Under the pieces are notes generated by a model. The model was not told the DNA's origin. It did not search any database and saw only the letters and a list, made by a program, of their open reading frames with translations. The position numbers were made by a program, and so were the translations under genes. DNA of 64,000 nucleotides from Asaia sp003994335. Its GTDB lineage: Bacteria > Pseudomonadota > Alphaproteobacteria > Acetobacterales > Acetobacteraceae. Positions 51,460 to 60,023 of the stretch are shown here, piece by piece. Position 1 is the first letter of the stretch; each line of letters begins with the position of its first letter. Where the stretch lies: NCBI RefSeq assembly GCF_037151175.1, contig NZ_JBBCOR010000001.1:248001-312000 (forward strand). Reading direction: 5' to 3'.

Positions 51460-52137
51460 TTAGCCGGTCTGACTCGCCTTGTAGAGATGATAGGCGAGCA
51501 GCAGCTTGGCGTCCGGCTCCGACAGAACCGGGATGGCATCGAGGGGCAGGAGCCTCAGGGTGATATGTTCATGCTCTGCGGCAAGTCCGGTATGTCGGTT
51601 CTCCAGACGGGCGCTCTCCTCGGGGGGCAGGCTGAGATCAAGTGCATAAAGGGTCAGCCGCTCATCGCAGCCCCCTGGGGAAAGGGTGATTTCTGTCAGA
51701 TATCTCAGGTTGTCAGCCGAGGGTGTTAACTCAATTCCGGTTTCCTCCGAGAGTTCGCGCAGGGCGGCGCTTTGCACGGTTCCGTCATCGATCATGCCTG
51801 CGGGCAAGGAGAGATGCTCAGCCTTCGCGACAGGCAGGCGCGGTTCGCATGTCAACAGGACGTGGCTTGGGCCGTCCTTCTGATGCAGCACGACCAGTAT
51901 GGCTACGGAGTCCCCTCTCAGAAAAGCGAAGCGCGGGATGCTCTGCCCATCAAGCGCGGCCTCGGCTTCGAGAAATACAAATCCGATCCTCTCTCCGAAG
52001 CGCACGGCGTCGCGTATCGTCACCCTTCCCAGGTCGAAAGCGCGGGTCGCGTTGTCGAGCCAGCGTCGGACATGCGGTGCTTCGCAGATATCCCTATGCC
52101 AGAGTTCGGGGATATGGGGGGCAAAGACCAGGGTCAT
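51460..52137 (-). CDS. Nudix hydrolase, ADP-ribose pyrophosphatase-like
   Basis: 225 residues. A Nudix box is visible at residues 114-136: GMIDDGT...RELSEETGI. The Glu normally at the seventh position of the box is Thr (T120), while the essential R-E-x-x-E-E-x-G core is intact, so activity is likely but altered. The N-terminal 70 residues are a separate alpha/beta region. Similar two-part enzymes hydrolyse ADP-ribose or NADH-type dinucleotides. It lies 123 bp upstream of cysQ on the same strand, with a GCCGCC/GGCGGC hairpin right after its stop, and is divergent from the Fe-S/nadQ pair. Confidence 0.75.
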   Translation of the reverse strand: MTLVFAPHIPELWHRDICEAPHVRRWLDNATRAFDLGRVTIRDAVRFGERIGFVFLEAEAALDGQSIPRFAFLRGDSVAILVVLHQKDGPSHVLLTCEPRLPVAKAEHLSLPAGMIDDGTVQSAALRELSEETGIELTPSADNLRYLTEITLSPGGCDERLTLYALDLSLPPEESARLENRHTGLAAEHEHITLRLLPLDAIPVLSEPDAKLLLAYHLYKASQTG

Positions 52138-52203
52138 GGAGGGGTTTTTCCGGGGCGATGTTTGTGGTCAAATCCAGATCGAACCAAGTGAGCGGATCTG
52201 TCC

Positions 52204-52686
52204 ATGATTTTCCTGCGCGCCCTGCTGGACGCCCATCGATGGCGGCCCCGTGACACCTTGCCACCCGCACCACGGCCACTGACCCTTCATCCGGTTGGGG
52301 GCGGGGGATGCGATGGCTGCCTGATCGAGGCCATGGCGCTGCAGGGCGCCGCCTATGATCTTGCCCGCCACGATATCCGCTTTGTCGACAGTCCGCTCGA
52401 TGCGGAGCTTCTTTTCGTCACGGGGGTCGTGACACGGGCCATGCTGCCCTGCCTGCAGGCGCGATGGGCGGCCATGCCGTCGCCCAAGGGGATCGTGGCA
52501 ATCGGGAATTGTGCTCTGGGTAGCGGGCCTTTCGGCACGAACTACGCCGTGCTTGGCGGGATCATGGAGGCTGGTCTGGATGGGGTGCGGCAATGCGATG
52601 TGGCCCTCAAGGGGTGCCCGCCCGCACCGGTGGAGATCCTGCGCGCCCTGTTGCTGCTCACCACCGGGCGTGTCGTGAGCGCATGA
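52204..52686 (+). CDS. Orphan NuoB/hydrogenase small-subunit-like Fe-S protein
   Basis: 160 residues resembling the 20-kDa subunit of complex I and HycG/HyfI of formate hydrogenlyase, which hold a [4Fe-4S] cluster. Candidate ligands are C36 and C39 (GCDGCLIE), C103 (GNCALGSG) and C138 (KGCPPAP); the spacing C-x-x-C of the first pair is hydrogenase-like, not the adjacent CC of NuoB. No large subunit, membrane subunit or ferredoxin gene is nearby. Its stop overlaps the nadQ start (ATGA), so the two are translationally coupled. An electron-transfer or redox-sensing role linked to NAD metabolism is speculation. Confidence 0.78.
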   Translation: MIFLRALLDAHRWRPRDTLPPAPRPLTLHPVGGGGCDGCLIEAMALQGAAYDLARHDIRFVDSPLDAELLFVTGVVTRAMLPCLQARWAAMPSPKGIVAIGNCALGSGPFGTNYAVLGGIMEAGLDGVRQCDVALKGCPPAPVEILRALLLLTTGRVVSA

Positions 52687-53609
52687 GCGAGATTCAGTCT
52701 GAGTTGGTGGCGGTGCTGATTGCGGTGCCGGAAGACGGGCCGGTCGTTCTGACGCTCGACCAGGGGCGCAACCTGCCCTCCGGTCCTTTGGAGACAGCGC
52801 ATCGTTCGCTGCAGCGGGGCATGAGACTGTGGGTTGAGCAGCAGACGCAGTGTCATCTCGGCCATATTGAGCAGCTTTATACCTTTGCCGAGTCCCGCGG
52901 CACGGATCCCGCCGTAGAGGTAGCGGCCCCTGAAGACGCGCATGGTGGGAGCACCTTGGGCGCCCCCCGTCTGATCCGCATTTCCTATATGGGGCTCACC
53001 CGCCTTGAGGATGCGCAGGAGGGGTGGCGCGGACTGTATGAGTATTTCCCATGGGAGGACCGGCAGGAAGCGGGGACGGCACAGCGCGATGCCGAAATTG
53101 AGCGCGCCCTTGCTGCCTGGGCAGGGCGCGACGCGGCGCGTTCATGGCGTTGCGCGGAGACTTTCGGCCTTTCCGGGCAGCCCTGGAACGATGAACTCGT
53201 GCTGCATCGATACGAACTGCTCTGGGAAGCCAACCTCCTGCCTGAATCACGCCATCCTGGGGCATGGCTCGCGCCGGGTCGCTCGATGCCTTCGGACAGG
53301 CGGCGCATTCTGGCGACGGCGCTGGCGCGGTTGAGGGCAAAGATACGCTATCGTCCGGTGGTGTTCGAGTTGATGCCGGAAACATTCACCCTGTGGCAGC
53401 TGCAGCGTACCGTTGAGGCCATAGCCGGGCGCGCGCTTCATAAGCAGAATTTCCGGCGTCTGATTCTGGCACAGGATCTCGTGGAGGAAACGGGGGAAGC
53501 TGCCATGCAGGCGCAAGGGCGACCGGCACGGCTCTATCGTTTCCGGCGGGAGGTGATCGGAACCCGGCAACTCATGGGGTCGAAACTGCCGATAGCCCGG
53601 TCGATTTGA
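52683..53609 (+). CDS. nadQ: NadQ-type Nudix-related repressor of NAD synthesis
   Basis: A 308-residue two-domain regulator. The N-terminal half resembles a Nudix fold (LVAVLIAVPEDGPVVLTLDQG ... LETAHRSLQRGMRLWVEQQT) but lacks the catalytic REUxEExGU box, so it should bind rather than hydrolyse a ligand. The C-terminal part (from about 220; YRPVVFELMPETFTLWQLQRTVEAIAG) is a winged helix. This matches NadQ, the family known in alphaproteobacteria to control nadABC, and nadABC follows here. ATG 52683 overlaps the Fe-S gene stop. Assignment rests on architecture plus context. Confidence 0.82.
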   Translation: MSEIQSELVAVLIAVPEDGPVVLTLDQGRNLPSGPLETAHRSLQRGMRLWVEQQTQCHLGHIEQLYTFAESRGTDPAVEVAAPEDAHGGSTLGAPRLIRISYMGLTRLEDAQEGWRGLYEYFPWEDRQEAGTAQRDAEIERALAAWAGRDAARSWRCAETFGLSGQPWNDELVLHRYELLWEANLLPESRHPGAWLAPGRSMPSDRRRILATALARLRAKIRYRPVVFELMPETFTLWQLQRTVEAIAGRALHKQNFRRLILAQDLVEETGEAAMQAQGRPARLYRFRREVIGTRQLMGSKLPIARSI

Positions 53610-53657
53610 GGTCCTTCTATGGTCTGTGGTTTCTCAGGGGTCGCAGACGCTCGATAA

Positions 53658-53684
53658 GGGGGCAGGGCAGGGCAGGGCAGGGCA
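53658..53684 (+). repeat. GGGCA tandem repeat with G-quadruplex potential
   Basis: Five exact GGGCA copies at 53660-53684, preceded by extra Gs, giving five G-runs of three or more separated by CA. This satisfies the usual four-run quadruplex pattern. It lies 50 bp after nadQ and 155 bp before nadA, and could slip in copy number. Confidence 0.7.
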
Positions 53685-53798
53685 GTAACAGCGCTGCTGG
53701 AAACGGAGCGGGTAAGGATTTCATGAAATTCACAGGATTGTGGCTTTGAAAACCGGGTGTGGCTCCCCAATGTAAAGGTCCTGACAGTTTTGTTCTTA

Positions 53799-53819
53799 TT
53801 ATGCTCAACAAGAGCATAA
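53799..53819 (+). promoter_or_regulatory. Candidate NadQ operator upstream of nadABC
   Basis: Perfect inverted repeat TTATGCTC (53799-53806), AACAA, GAGCATAA (53812-53819). It ends 6 bp before the nadA Shine-Dalgarno region (GGTGGAG, 53823-53829), where a repressor would block the start of transcription. No promoter hexamers can be assigned with certainty. Binding by NadQ is inferred from position. Confidence 0.65.
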
Positions 53820-53837
53820 GTCGGTGGAGTAGATCCC

Positions 53838-54824
53838 ATGGATCAGATGACCCTCGTCAGAGACCGCAGCGATGCGCTTTACGAGCCCGTTTCCAGGTTG
53901 ATGACCCGTGAGGACTGGGAGCGGAATTTCGCTGATGATATCAGGGCAATCCTGCGCCTGAAGCGTGAACGCAATGCGGTGATTCTCGCCCACAACTACC
54001 AGACGCCCGAAATCTTCCACTGTATCTCCGATATTCGTGGGGACAGTCTGGCGCTTGCCCGTGAGGCGCAAAACCTCGATCAGCAGGTGATCGTGATGGC
54101 GGGGGTCCATTTCATGGCCGAGACGGCCAAGCTGATGAACCCGCAAAAAACCGTTCTCATTCCGGATTCCATGGCCGGGTGCTCTCTCGCAGAATCCATT
54201 ACGGCCACGAATGTGCGGGCTTTCAAGGCAGCTTATCCCGGGGTGCCGGTGGTAACCTACGTGAACAGCTCTGTCGCGGTGAAGGCCGAGACGGATATCT
54301 GCTGCACGTCGGGGAATGCCAAGAAGGTGGTCGAGAGCCTGGGCGTGCCACGGGTGATCATGATCCCCGACGAATTCCTGGCGAAGAATATCCAGAACGA
54401 GACGGGTATCGAAATGCTGACCTGGCCGGGGCATTGCGAAGTTCATGAGCGCTTCACACCGCTCGAGATACGCCAGTATCGGCGCATGCATCCCGGCGTG
54501 GTGGTCCTGGCGCATCCCGAATGTCCCCCCGAGGTCGTCGCCGAAGCTGATTATGCCGGTTCCACCGCAGGGATGATGGAGTTCGTGGCCGTCAAGCAGC
54601 CGCAGAAAGTGCTGCTCGTCACGGAGTGCTCGATGAGCGACAATCTTGCCGCGCTGAATCCTGCGGTTGAGTTCGTGCGTCCCTGCAATCTGTGTCCGCA
54701 TATGAAGCGCATTACGCTCGCTTCCATCCGACGCGCACTCGAAACCATGGAAGAGGAAGTCACCATTCCGGACGAGCTCTTCGCACCGGCGCGCCGGGCC
54801 GTCGAGCGTATGCTCGCCGTCTGA
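53838..54824 (+). CDS. nadA: Quinolinate synthase NadA
   Basis: [4Fe-4S] enzyme that condenses iminoaspartate with dihydroxyacetone phosphate to quinolinate. The 328-residue protein has HNYQTPEIFHCISDIRGDSL, the cluster cysteines in PDSMAGCSLA, in TDICCTSGNAKKV and in PCNLCPHMKRI, HPECPPEV, and the VKQPQKVLLVTECSMS segment. GGAG is 8 nt before the ATG. First gene of nadABC; the operator candidate lies directly upstream. Confidence 0.96.
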   Translation: MDQMTLVRDRSDALYEPVSRLMTREDWERNFADDIRAILRLKRERNAVILAHNYQTPEIFHCISDIRGDSLALAREAQNLDQQVIVMAGVHFMAETAKLMNPQKTVLIPDSMAGCSLAESITATNVRAFKAAYPGVPVVTYVNSSVAVKAETDICCTSGNAKKVVESLGVPRVIMIPDEFLAKNIQNETGIEMLTWPGHCEVHERFTPLEIRQYRRMHPGVVVLAHPECPPEVVAEADYAGSTAGMMEFVAVKQPQKVLLVTECSMSDNLAALNPAVEFVRPCNLCPHMKRITLASIRRALETMEEEVTIPDELFAPARRAVERMLAV

Positions 54825-54834
54825 GGGGGCGGCC

Positions 54835-56331
54835 ATGATAACGCTCACCCGCTTCGCGGGCTGGCCGGTCATTGCCGGGGCGGGCCTGGCGGGGCTCTCG
54901 ACAGCGCTGCATCTGGATCGACCCTGCGTCGTGCTCAGCCCCTCCCCTCTGGGTGAGGACGCTGCCAGCGCCCTTGCGCAGGGCGGGCTCGCCGCCGCGA
55001 TCGGCCCTGACGATGATGTTGCGCTTCATGTGCAGGACACGCTTGCGGCAGGGGATGGTCTTTGCGACCGGCAGGCCGTCGAAGCGATCATCGGGGCGGG
55101 GCCTTCTGCGGTTGCGACATTGCTCGACTGGGGGGTCGCCTTTACCCGTAAGAGCGAAACACAGCTCGATCTGCATCTCGAAGCCGCGCATTCCCGCGCG
55201 CGCATTGCTCATGTGCGTGGTGACGGCAGCGGGGCAGGGATCATGCAGGCCCTGATCCGGCAGGTTAAGGCGAGTGCGCGTATCGTCGTGCTCGATGGGG
55301 TCACCCTTGATCATATCCATGCTGTCGAAGGGCGGGTGCGGGGCGTCTGGCTCAATACGGGGCAGTTCATTCCAACCAACACCTGTATTCTGGCCTGTGG
55401 CGGGGCAGGGGCCCTTTATGCGGGGGCCACGAGCCCCGGCAGCAATACCGGGCGAGGCCTGGCCGCCGCCGCACGCGCCGGGGCACGCCTGGCCGATATG
55501 GAATTTGTCCAGTTCCATCCCACCGCGCTCGATGTCGAAACCAGAGGTGGGCGCTCTCCTTTGATCAGCGAGGCGGTTCGCGGTGCCGGGGCGGTTCTGG
55601 TCGATGAGACGGGCGCGCGTTTCACCGATGAACTGCAGCCGCGCGATCGTGTCTCTCGTGCGATCGCACGTCATCGTCTGGAGGGGCATCGCGTGTTCCT
55701 CGATGCCCGCAGCAGCAAGGGGGGCAAGGGCTTTCGACAGGTCTTCTCCCGTCAGTTCCCCGGTATTGCCCTGTCGTGCAGCCAGCACGGGATCGACCCT
55801 GATCGGGCGCTGATTCCCGTTCGCCCGGCGGTGCATTATCACATGGGGGGTGTCGCGACCGATCTGCATGGGCGCGCCAGCCTGGCGGGGCTCTGGGCCT
55901 GTGGCGAAGTGGCTTGCACCGGGTTGCATGGCGCGAACAGGCTGGCCAGCAACTCCCTGCTCGAAGCCTTCGTCATGGGGCGCGCCGTGGCATGGGATGT
56001 GAATAACGCGGCGCGAGAACGCCATTCCTGTCAGGATCCCGTCCGACCCGGGAGGTTGAGCTCGGCCAGTTTCGGCACCCAGATGGAGAAGGGAGCCGGG
56101 ATATTGCGCGATCATGAGGGGCTCGAGGCGCTTTCGACCTATCTCGCGCCTCTCGTCCAGCGCGACGATCACGCGTTAGTTGGTGCGGCGATTGCAGGTG
56201 CTGCGCTGCGTCGACGGGAAAGCCGGGGGAGCCACTGGCGCACTGACTGCCAGTCACCCGCTGAAACAGCACGCTTTCAATTCACCCTGGAGGAAATAGG
56301 CCTCCAGGCACGGAGCTTAGCATACGCATGA
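54835..56331 (+). CDS. nadB: L-aspartate oxidase NadB
   Basis: FAD enzyme that oxidises aspartate to iminoaspartate for NadA. The 498-residue protein has the dinucleotide motif GAGLAGLSTAL near residue 17, SALAQGGLAAAIG, the active-site THRE-like region HSRARIAHVRGDGSG, FVQFHPTALD and the C-terminal GEVACTGLHGANRLASNSLLEA. About 40 residues shorter than the E. coli enzyme, mainly in the C-terminal helical domain. Starts 10 bp after nadA; its end overlaps nadC (ATGA). Confidence 0.95.
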   Translation: MITLTRFAGWPVIAGAGLAGLSTALHLDRPCVVLSPSPLGEDAASALAQGGLAAAIGPDDDVALHVQDTLAAGDGLCDRQAVEAIIGAGPSAVATLLDWGVAFTRKSETQLDLHLEAAHSRARIAHVRGDGSGAGIMQALIRQVKASARIVVLDGVTLDHIHAVEGRVRGVWLNTGQFIPTNTCILACGGAGALYAGATSPGSNTGRGLAAAARAGARLADMEFVQFHPTALDVETRGGRSPLISEAVRGAGAVLVDETGARFTDELQPRDRVSRAIARHRLEGHRVFLDARSSKGGKGFRQVFSRQFPGIALSCSQHGIDPDRALIPVRPAVHYHMGGVATDLHGRASLAGLWACGEVACTGLHGANRLASNSLLEAFVMGRAVAWDVNNAARERHSCQDPVRPGRLSSASFGTQMEKGAGILRDHEGLEALSTYLAPLVQRDDHALVGAAIAGAALRRRESRGSHWRTDCQSPAETARFQFTLEEIGLQARSLAYA

Positions 56332-57188
56332 CCGCACTTATTCCCCCCCTGCCTGATCTGCTCTGGGAGCCAATCATCCGGGCCGGCCTGGCGGAGGATT
56401 TCGGTACCGGGGGCGACGCCACGAGTCAGGCCGTCATCCGTCCGGGGCAGCGCCTGCGCGCGGTGTTTCGCGCCCGCCATGAGGGGGTGGTCGCAGGTAT
56501 GTCCGGTGTGCGTCTCGCATTCACACTCCTTGACCCGTCAATCAACGTCACGATCCTCAAGGAGGATGGATGTCGTATCGCGCCGCGCGATATCCTGGCG
56601 GAGGTCGAGGGCTGCGCACAGACAGTTCTGGGTGGCGAGCGGACTGCGCTCAACCTGCTCTCGCATCTGAGCGGTATCGCGACGGCGACCCGTCAGGTGG
56701 TGGATGCGGTGAAGGGGACGAAGGCCCGTATCTGCTGTACCCGCAAGACTCTTCCCGGTTTGCGTGCCGTTCAGAAATATGCCGTACGCGCAGGGGGAGG
56801 AAGCAATCATCGTTACAGACTGGATGATGCAATCCTGATCAAGGATAACCACATAGCGCTTTGTGGCGGCGTGGTGTCGGCGCTGAAGGCGGCGCGACAG
56901 CGAGCCGGGCATCTGATGGCTGTGGCCCTCGAGGTCGATACGCTCGATCAGCTCGAGACGGCGCTCTCATGCAATGTGGCGAATGTCTACCTTCTGGACA
57001 ATATGGCGCCCGATATGCTGCGGCGCGCTGTGAGCATGGTCGATGGGCGTGCCCTGACCGAGGCTTCGGGCGGCATCACCCCTGAGACTGCCCCCGCGAT
57101 TGCCGCGTCCGGGGTAGATGTCCTGTCGCTTGGCTGGCTTACCCACAGCGTGACAGCGCTCGATATCGGGCTGGATATCGACCTCTAG
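56328..57188 (+). CDS. nadC: Nicotinate-nucleotide pyrophosphorylase (carboxylating) NadC
   Basis: Converts quinolinate and PRPP to nicotinate mononucleotide, completing the de novo branch. The 286-residue protein has the GDATSQAVI N-terminal region, the ERTALNLLSHLSGIAT motif, RICCTRKTLPGLR, HRYRLDDAILIKDNH, EVDTLDQ and the VLSLGWLTHSV C-terminus. Translationally coupled to nadB. An 8-bp GC hairpin (57198-57216) follows 10 nt after the stop. Confidence 0.96.
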   Translation: MTALIPPLPDLLWEPIIRAGLAEDFGTGGDATSQAVIRPGQRLRAVFRARHEGVVAGMSGVRLAFTLLDPSINVTILKEDGCRIAPRDILAEVEGCAQTVLGGERTALNLLSHLSGIATATRQVVDAVKGTKARICCTRKTLPGLRAVQKYAVRAGGGSNHRYRLDDAILIKDNHIALCGGVVSALKAARQRAGHLMAVALEVDTLDQLETALSCNVANVYLLDNMAPDMLRRAVSMVDGRALTEASGGITPETAPAIAASGVDVLSLGWLTHSVTALDIGLDIDL

Positions 57189-57660
57189 ATCCCTGTCCCG
57201 CGCGCCCGGCGCGCGGTTACGACCAGACCCCTTCTCATGCCCGGCGAAGGCGCGCCTTGCGCCGAGGCTCGCTGACCCACCGAAAGGACTGGTATGTCCG
57301 GCATTCCGGAGGCGTCAGGTTTCCGGTTTCCCCCTGTCGTACCCGCCATGGGCAGAGGGATACGCACATGTCACCGAGACGCCCCCTCATGCATGCGGGC
57401 GAATTGATAAGCGCTTCTCCTCATTCGCGTCCCTTCTCCGCCTCGATTGCAAGGCGCAGGACGGATCGGGCAGGGAGGGCTGAAATGCCACACCCGCATC
57501 CAGATCATTCCATTATCGTCACATTACGACTTGGTTTTGACTTGTATACCTGCTTGTGTTCGTGCAGACAGGAAGCTGCGTTGTGATGGCTTGGAGATGT
57601 AACTTTATGTCTCCTAAGTAATGATTCAGAAAATTTTCCAAAACTGCGAAGAGGATCTCG
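57189..57660 (+). other. Long intergenic region before the TonB receptor gene
   Basis: 472 bp without a convincing gene. It starts with a CCGCGCGC/GCGCGCGG hairpin (57198-57216) that probably ends the nadABC transcript, and holds a strong GC palindrome at 57242-57264 centred on AAGGCGCGCCTT. Further on are a TTGACT (57537-57542) without a clear -10, and a GGAGA/TCTCC inverted repeat (57593-57614). I found no cobalamin riboswitch and no Fur-box-like sequence. Confidence 0.45.
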
Positions 57661-59973
57661 ATGGCGTACGTAATTGGCCGGATGAAAAACAAGGCCGGGC
57701 TCGCGATGCTTCTCGCCTCGGCAACCTGCCTGTCGCAGAACGCCGTTCATGCCGCAACGAACACGGCCCCTGTCTCCGGTCACGGCCGTATCCATGCGCT
57801 CAACGCCGCAGCTACGCCTTCACGCCCGGTGAAAACCACCCCACATAAACATGCCCTGGAAGCCAAGGGAGCAGAGGAGATTTCGGTTACCACGTCGCGT
57901 CAGGCCCTCAATGGCGGTGGGGGCATGATGCGTATCGAGCACGCGCCGCGAAACGTGCAGACAGTCGATCACGAATATATTTCCATGCGTAACCCTTCCA
58001 GCACGGCACTGGACCTGATCCAGAACCTGCCCAGCGTGAGCATCAGCACACCGGATCCCTATGGCATGCAGGGCGGGCAGATCCAGAGCCGCGGCCTGAC
58101 TGATCTGGACATGGCCCTTCTGGTCGATGGCGCCCCGGCGGCGGCGGCAAAATACATTACCGAGAATGTGGATACCGAGAACGTGGAATCCGTCTCGTTG
58201 ACCCCCGGCAGTTCCGAGACGGCGCTGCCGGTGATGTCGGCGGCAAGCGGAACGATGAATGAAACCACCCACACGCCCGACAGGAAGTTCGGCGGTCTGG
58301 TCGATTTCTCCTATGGTACGAATAATCTGTCGCGTGAGTTCATCCGTCTCGAGACGGGCGAGATCGGTCATAGCGGCGTGCGCGGCTATGTCTCGTTTTC
58401 CAATACGCATACCCGCAGCTGGATGGGTGCGGGCATCAATGACCGGCGCCATGTGGATTTCGGCCTGAACAAGCTGTGGAAGAATGGATCGTTCGCGAAG
58501 GCCTTCGTTTCATGGAACTGGGAAGATTTCACGATCGATAATTACCCCACGCAGCAGGAATTTTATAAATACAAGCATACGGGTGAAGGTTACGGGCGTT
58601 CGGCCAATTCAAACAACATCAATTACTGGAAAAATAATACGGATTACTGGAACCAGGTCTATCTTTCGGCCCCAATCCATATTGTCCTGACGCGACGCCT
58701 CGCCTTTGATCTGCATCCCTATTACAGCCTCGGACGCGGGTGGGATGCCTCACCAGGTGGCACTGTCACCCAGAGCGACGGCACCACGCGCAACGTGACC
58801 AGCTACTTTCTACAGGGCGCGACCGAACGCCGGGGTGCAACGGCCAAGCTCGGGATCGATGTGGACCGCCATAACCATCTGTCTTTTGGCTACTGGTATG
58901 AGAACAACTATACTCAACAATCCTATCCAACGAGCTATACGCAGGATAACGGTGCTGCCCCCAGCCCGAACTGGGCGGCTTATCGCATCGATGCTGGCGA
59001 TCAGCAGAATGCCGGTACGGAAATCCACAGCCTGTTCATCGAGGATCATGCGAAATATCTGAATGACCGCCTGGATATCCAGGCCGGGTTCAAATTCGTC
59101 ATGTCCAACACTTGGAACAAGGATCTGTACGGGCGCATGTCCAATAACCGGACGGCGCCGCTTCCTCAGCTGTCGGTCGGCTACACCATCGATGAGCACA
59201 GCCAGATCTACATCAATGCGGAGGGGGATTATCGCCAGCCAAGCGCTGTGGACCTGGGGTGGCTCTATACCAGCGTGCCCATCCCGAAAAACCAGTATTC
59301 CATCAAGGAAGAGCTGGGCTACCGTTATCACGATCAGCACATCATCCTCGATGCGTCGTTTTTCAACTACAACGTCACCAACCGCATCGTGAATCAGTAT
59401 CTGGGCATGAACCAGTTCAAGCCGTTCTCGATCGGCAACCAGCATATGCGTGGCTTTGATTTCATGATCTCGGGTCGCCCGATCCACGGGTTCAGCCCCT
59501 ATGCCTCGGTCGAGTATCTGCACGCCGTGCAGGACAGCAACGTGTTCGACCCCTATACGAATGTCATGCTGAACTCTAAGGGAACGCAGGCCATCATGGC
59601 ACCGCGTGTGCTCGCGAATTTCGGCCTGACCTATAAATACGCAGGGTTCTTCGGCAATGCCAGCCTCCACTACACTGGTCCGCAGTCGGTCAGTGTGGCG
59701 GGTGATCAGCGGATGCCGGGTTTCGTGACCAACACGATTTCACTTGGCTATCGCTTCAAGCCGATCGGTATTGCGCAATCGCCCACGATCAAGCTGAATT
59801 TCGCCAATGTAACCGGCTCGATCGTGCGCACGGGGGCGATGGGTGCCATCTACAGCGCCAAGGACCCCAGCACCGTCTATAGCGGCAGTCTTGCGCCCTA
59901 TACCGGTTACGGTAACTCCTTCATGACCGCAGCCCGCTTCACCATGACGGGAACGGTCTCGACCAGCTTCTGA
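57661..59973 (+). CDS. TonB-dependent outer-membrane receptor
   Basis: A 770-residue receptor. A signal peptide (up to about AVHAAT, residue 33) is followed by a His/Ala-rich linker, a TonB box EEISVT (near 72-77), a plug domain (VDHEYISMRNPSSTALDLIQNLPSVSI ... SRGLTDLDMALLVDGAP) and a 22-strand barrel ending in aromatic strands and a terminal Phe. The ligand is unknown: siderophores, metals or carbohydrates are possible. GAGGA lies 5 nt before the ATG; an alternative ATG is at residue 8. No TonB, ABC importer or regulator adjoins it. Confidence 0.88.
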   Translation: MAYVIGRMKNKAGLAMLLASATCLSQNAVHAATNTAPVSGHGRIHALNAAATPSRPVKTTPHKHALEAKGAEEISVTTSRQALNGGGGMMRIEHAPRNVQTVDHEYISMRNPSSTALDLIQNLPSVSISTPDPYGMQGGQIQSRGLTDLDMALLVDGAPAAAAKYITENVDTENVESVSLTPGSSETALPVMSAASGTMNETTHTPDRKFGGLVDFSYGTNNLSREFIRLETGEIGHSGVRGYVSFSNTHTRSWMGAGINDRRHVDFGLNKLWKNGSFAKAFVSWNWEDFTIDNYPTQQEFYKYKHTGEGYGRSANSNNINYWKNNTDYWNQVYLSAPIHIVLTRRLAFDLHPYYSLGRGWDASPGGTVTQSDGTTRNVTSYFLQGATERRGATAKLGIDVDRHNHLSFGYWYENNYTQQSYPTSYTQDNGAAPSPNWAAYRIDAGDQQNAGTEIHSLFIEDHAKYLNDRLDIQAGFKFVMSNTWNKDLYGRMSNNRTAPLPQLSVGYTIDEHSQIYINAEGDYRQPSAVDLGWLYTSVPIPKNQYSIKEELGYRYHDQHIILDASFFNYNVTNRIVNQYLGMNQFKPFSIGNQHMRGFDFMISGRPIHGFSPYASVEYLHAVQDSNVFDPYTNVMLNSKGTQAIMAPRVLANFGLTYKYAGFFGNASLHYTGPQSVSVAGDQRMPGFVTNTISLGYRFKPIGIAQSPTIKLNFANVTGSIVRTGAMGAIYSAKDPSTVYSGSLAPYTGYGNSFMTAARFTMTGTVSTSF

Positions 59974-59994
59974 CCTTGGCGTGTTCGTATGGAA

Positions 59995-60017
59995 GCAGGC
60001 GGTCTGTCGCCGCCTGC
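59995..60017. terminator. Hairpin between convergent receptor and redoxin genes
   Basis: GCAGGCGG/CCGCCTGC perfect 8-bp stem with a seven-base loop, in the 50-bp gap between two convergent stops. No T run on either strand. Confidence 0.5.
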
Positions 60018-60023
60018 CCGTCA

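Noticed and set aside
54760..56172. 470-codon minus-strand frame
   Set aside because: Opposite nadB, no domain; nadB has full FAD motifs.
57189..57660. Cobalamin riboswitch or Fur box before the TonB receptor
   Set aside because: No conserved B12-box sequence and no GATAAT-type repeats could be found in the gap.
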